Part shown: positions 7,118 to 8,276 of the stretch, piece by piece
How the letters are laid out: each line of letters begins with the position of its first letter
Position numbering within the stretch: position 1 is the stretch's first letter
Source of the DNA: Alphaproteobacteria bacterium
GTDB taxonomy: Bacteria > Pseudomonadota > Alphaproteobacteria > GCA-2731375
Direction: 5' to 3'
Assembly: GCA_030746295.1 (NCBI GenBank)
Contig: JASLMY010000224.1
Coordinates: 1 to 8,276, forward strand
Length of the DNA stretch: 8,276 nucleotides
Notes under the pieces: model-generated
What the model saw: only the letters and a program-made list of their open reading frames with translations
Told to the model about the DNA's origin: nothing
Database searches by the model: none
Made by a program: the position numbers and the translations under genes

Positions 7118-7684
7118 ATGCACGTGGTGAAGACCGCGCCCGAGCCGTCAGAATTCAGTCGAATCGTCTCTGTCGAGACGATCGATCGCGCCGGTCTCGA
7201 GCTCGAGCTCGCGGCCGAGGCGGACGAATGCGCGGCTTTGGCCCGCCGCTTCGGCCTGGAGGAGGTGAAAAGCCTGACCGCGACGGCGCGGTTGACGTTG
7301 CTGCCCCCGCCGTCGGATCGCGAATTGCGCCTCGTGGTGACATTTTGCGCCGATGTGGTACAGTTATGCGTTATCACCTTGGAGCCAGTGGCCGTCCGCC
7401 TCTCTGATCGATTCGAGGTCGTTTACGCACCGTCGTCGGAAGGCGTTGAGGAGGATGAGGTCGTCATCGACGTCGAGGCCGACGACCCCCCCGAACCCCT
7501 CGTCGAGGGTCGCATCGACATCGGCGAGATGGTCGCGCAACACTTGGCGATGGCGATCGAACCCTACCCACGGGCGCCGGGTGCGGTCATGGGGGAGGTG
7601 GAGAGGGGAGAATCCGATACTGGCGACGCCGAGCCGCCCGCCCGCCCGTTTGCGGTGCTGGCGCGTTTGAAGCAGGACGGGTAA
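7118..7684 (+). CDS. yceD: YceD/DUF177 family protein
   Basis: The DUF177 family is almost always encoded directly before rpmF; proposed roles concern ribosomal large-subunit or 23S rRNA maturation. The 188-residue protein has the family features: a start PEPSEFSRIV (8-17), EADECAALARRFGLEEV (34-50), a central TFCADVVQLCVITLEPV (75-91) with Cys77 and Cys84, an acidic stretch (109-122), DDPPEPLVEGRIDIGEMVAQHLAMAIEPYPR (122-152), then PGA. The last 30 residues are a weakly conserved tail. The start is uncertain: GGGGA at 7111-7115 is only two bases before ATG 7118 but well placed for the in-frame GTG at 7124, which would shorten the protein by two residues. No enzymatic motif is visible. Transcribed with rpmF and plsX. 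Confidence 0.88.
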   Translation: MHVVKTAPEPSEFSRIVSVETIDRAGLELELAAEADECAALARRFGLEEVKSLTATARLTLLPPPSDRELRLVVTFCADVVQLCVITLEPVAVRLSDRFEVVYAPSSEGVEEDEVVIDVEADDPPEPLVEGRIDIGEMVAQHLAMAIEPYPRAPGAVMGEVERGESDTGDAEPPARPFAVLARLKQDG

Positions 7685-7705
7685 TACGTCCCGACAGAAT
7701 TACCT

Positions 7706-7720
7706 GGCGGCAGCGCCGCC
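7706..7720 (+). other. perfect stem-loop between yceD and rpmF
   Basis: GGCGGC (7706-7711) and GCCGCC (7715-7720) form a six-base all-GC stem with an AGC loop, extended by a possible U-G pair, nine bases before the GGAG that serves rpmF. The sequence after it (GATTTAG) has no long T-run, so it is a weak terminator at most. It could act as an RNA-processing or translation-control element; this is inferred. Confidence 0.4.
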
Positions 7721-7744
7721 GATTTAGTTGGAGAAGCTCGAGTC

Positions 7745-7930
7745 ATGGCCGTACCGAAGAAGAAAGTCACGCCGTCGAGGCGAAACAAGCGGCGCTCGCA
7801 TGACGCGCTGAAAGCCGCCGCCTACATCGAATGCCAGAACTGCGGGGAATTGAAGCGGCCGCATCATGTCTGCTCCGCGTGCGGACAGTATGGCGGCCGC
7901 GACGTCGTCGAGCCGGCGAGCGCCATTTAG
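7745..7930 (+). CDS. rpmF: 50S ribosomal protein L32
   Basis: The 61-residue basic protein starts [20 protein letters not shown], the standard L32 N terminus, and then carries a zinc ribbon, CQNC at 30-33 and CSAC at 43-46, so this is the zinc-binding (four-cysteine) form. L32 sits in the large ribosomal subunit near the base of the central protuberance. GGAG (7730-7733) lies 11 bases upstream of ATG 7745, somewhat far, with a closer GAG at 7739-7741. The gene lies between yceD and plsX, a conserved order that links ribosome production with membrane lipid synthesis. Confidence 0.97.
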   Translation: MAVPKKKVTPSRRNKRRSHDALKAAAYIECQNCGELKRPHHVCSACGQYGGRDVVEPASAI

Positions 7931-7959
7931 GCACCATAGCCAGCCGGCAGGTATAGACC

Positions 7960-8276
7960 TTGACCTCGTCAGCTGTCATTGCACTCGACGCCATGGGTGG
8001 CGACAACGCCCCGAGGATTGTCCTCGAAGGCGCCGAGTTCGCGATCGGGCGGCACCCGGGCATTCGCTACCTGCTGTTCGGCGACGAGGCCCGCCTCGGC
8101 CCCTTGCTCGAGCGCCATCCGAAACTGGCGGCGGTAGCCGAGATCCGACACACGTCCGAGGTGGTTTCGGCGGAGGAGAAGCCGAGCCAGGCCCTGCGCC
8201 GAGGCCGCAATAGCAGCATGCGGCTGGCCATCGATTCGGTGGCGGCGGGCGATGCCGACGGCGTCGTTTCCGCTGG
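7960..8276 (+). CDS. plsX: phosphate acyltransferase PlsX, 3'-partial, TTG start
   Basis: PlsX converts acyl-ACP and phosphate to acyl phosphate, the donor for the first acylation of glycerol 3-phosphate in phospholipid synthesis. It is a peripheral membrane enzyme. The 105 visible residues include AVIALDAMGGDNAP (5-18), LFGDEARL (39-46) and EKPSQALRRGRNSSM (73-87), ending in VVSAG just before the expected NTGA. The full protein is usually about 340-360 residues. An in-frame stop lies at 7954-7956, and the first ATG (7993) falls inside the conserved DAMGGD motif. TTG at 7960 is therefore the only start that keeps the N-terminal strand; AGG at 7949-7951 lies eight bases upstream. It follows rpmF by 29 bases and is presumably co-transcribed. 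Confidence 0.93.
   Translation, partial: MTSSAVIALDAMGGDNAPRIVLEGAEFAIGRHPGIRYLLFGDEARLGPLLERHPKLAAVAEIRHTSEVVSAEEKPSQALRRGRNSSMRLAIDSVAAGDADGVVSA

Noticed and set aside
7667..7687. TTGAAG and TAATAC near the end of yceD as an internal rpmF promoter
   Set aside because: The two boxes are only nine bases apart, so they cannot form one promoter, and neither has a partner at 16-18 bases.

Overview
The window looks like ordinary chromosomal core sequence from a high-GC alphaproteobacterium, most likely a Rhodospirillales-type lineage. The evidence is the gene order (ribB-type, ribH, nusB, thiL), a long alphaproteobacterial form of BamE, a ubiquinol-cytochrome c chaperone of the CBP3/UQCC1 family, and the yceD-rpmF-plsX cluster. 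A proton-pumping pyrophosphatase with the potassium-independent signature, as in Rhodospirillum rubrum, fits this. Taxonomy is inferred from protein resemblance and gene order only; no search was run.

Left part, 1-2885 (+): a tightly packed operon. It opens with the 3' part of a DHBP synthase fused to a GTP-cyclohydrolase-II-like domain that has lost its zinc and catalytic residues (the RibBX type). Then come lumazine synthase (ribH), the antitermination factor nusB (4-base overlap with ribH) and thiamine-phosphate kinase (thiL, 26-base overlap with nusB). It makes riboflavin and thiamine cofactors and carries a transcription factor for rRNA antitermination.

Middle, 2886-5886 (+): a 119-base gap with a short direct repeat and a GC-rich stem, a membrane-anchored FliL-like protein away from any flagellar gene in view, a 229-base leader, and the complete hppA for the membrane pyrophosphatase. 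A perfect hairpin separates hppA from the convergent bamE.

Right part, 5887-8276: bamE (-) and the bc1-complex chaperone gene (+) diverge from a 139-base region in which the two best promoter candidates face and overlap each other, with two short dyads. Next is a good sigma-70 promoter leading into yceD (DUF177), rpmF (ribosomal protein L32) and the start of plsX (fatty acid/phospholipid synthesis), which begins at a TTG codon and runs off the window.

I saw no tRNA, rRNA, insertion sequence, CRISPR array, phage gene or defence system, and nothing that I would call a new biological system. No gene-free stretch exceeds 300 bases. The points most worth a second look are the degenerate RibA-like domain, the orphan FliL-like protein and the bamE/chaperone regulatory region.
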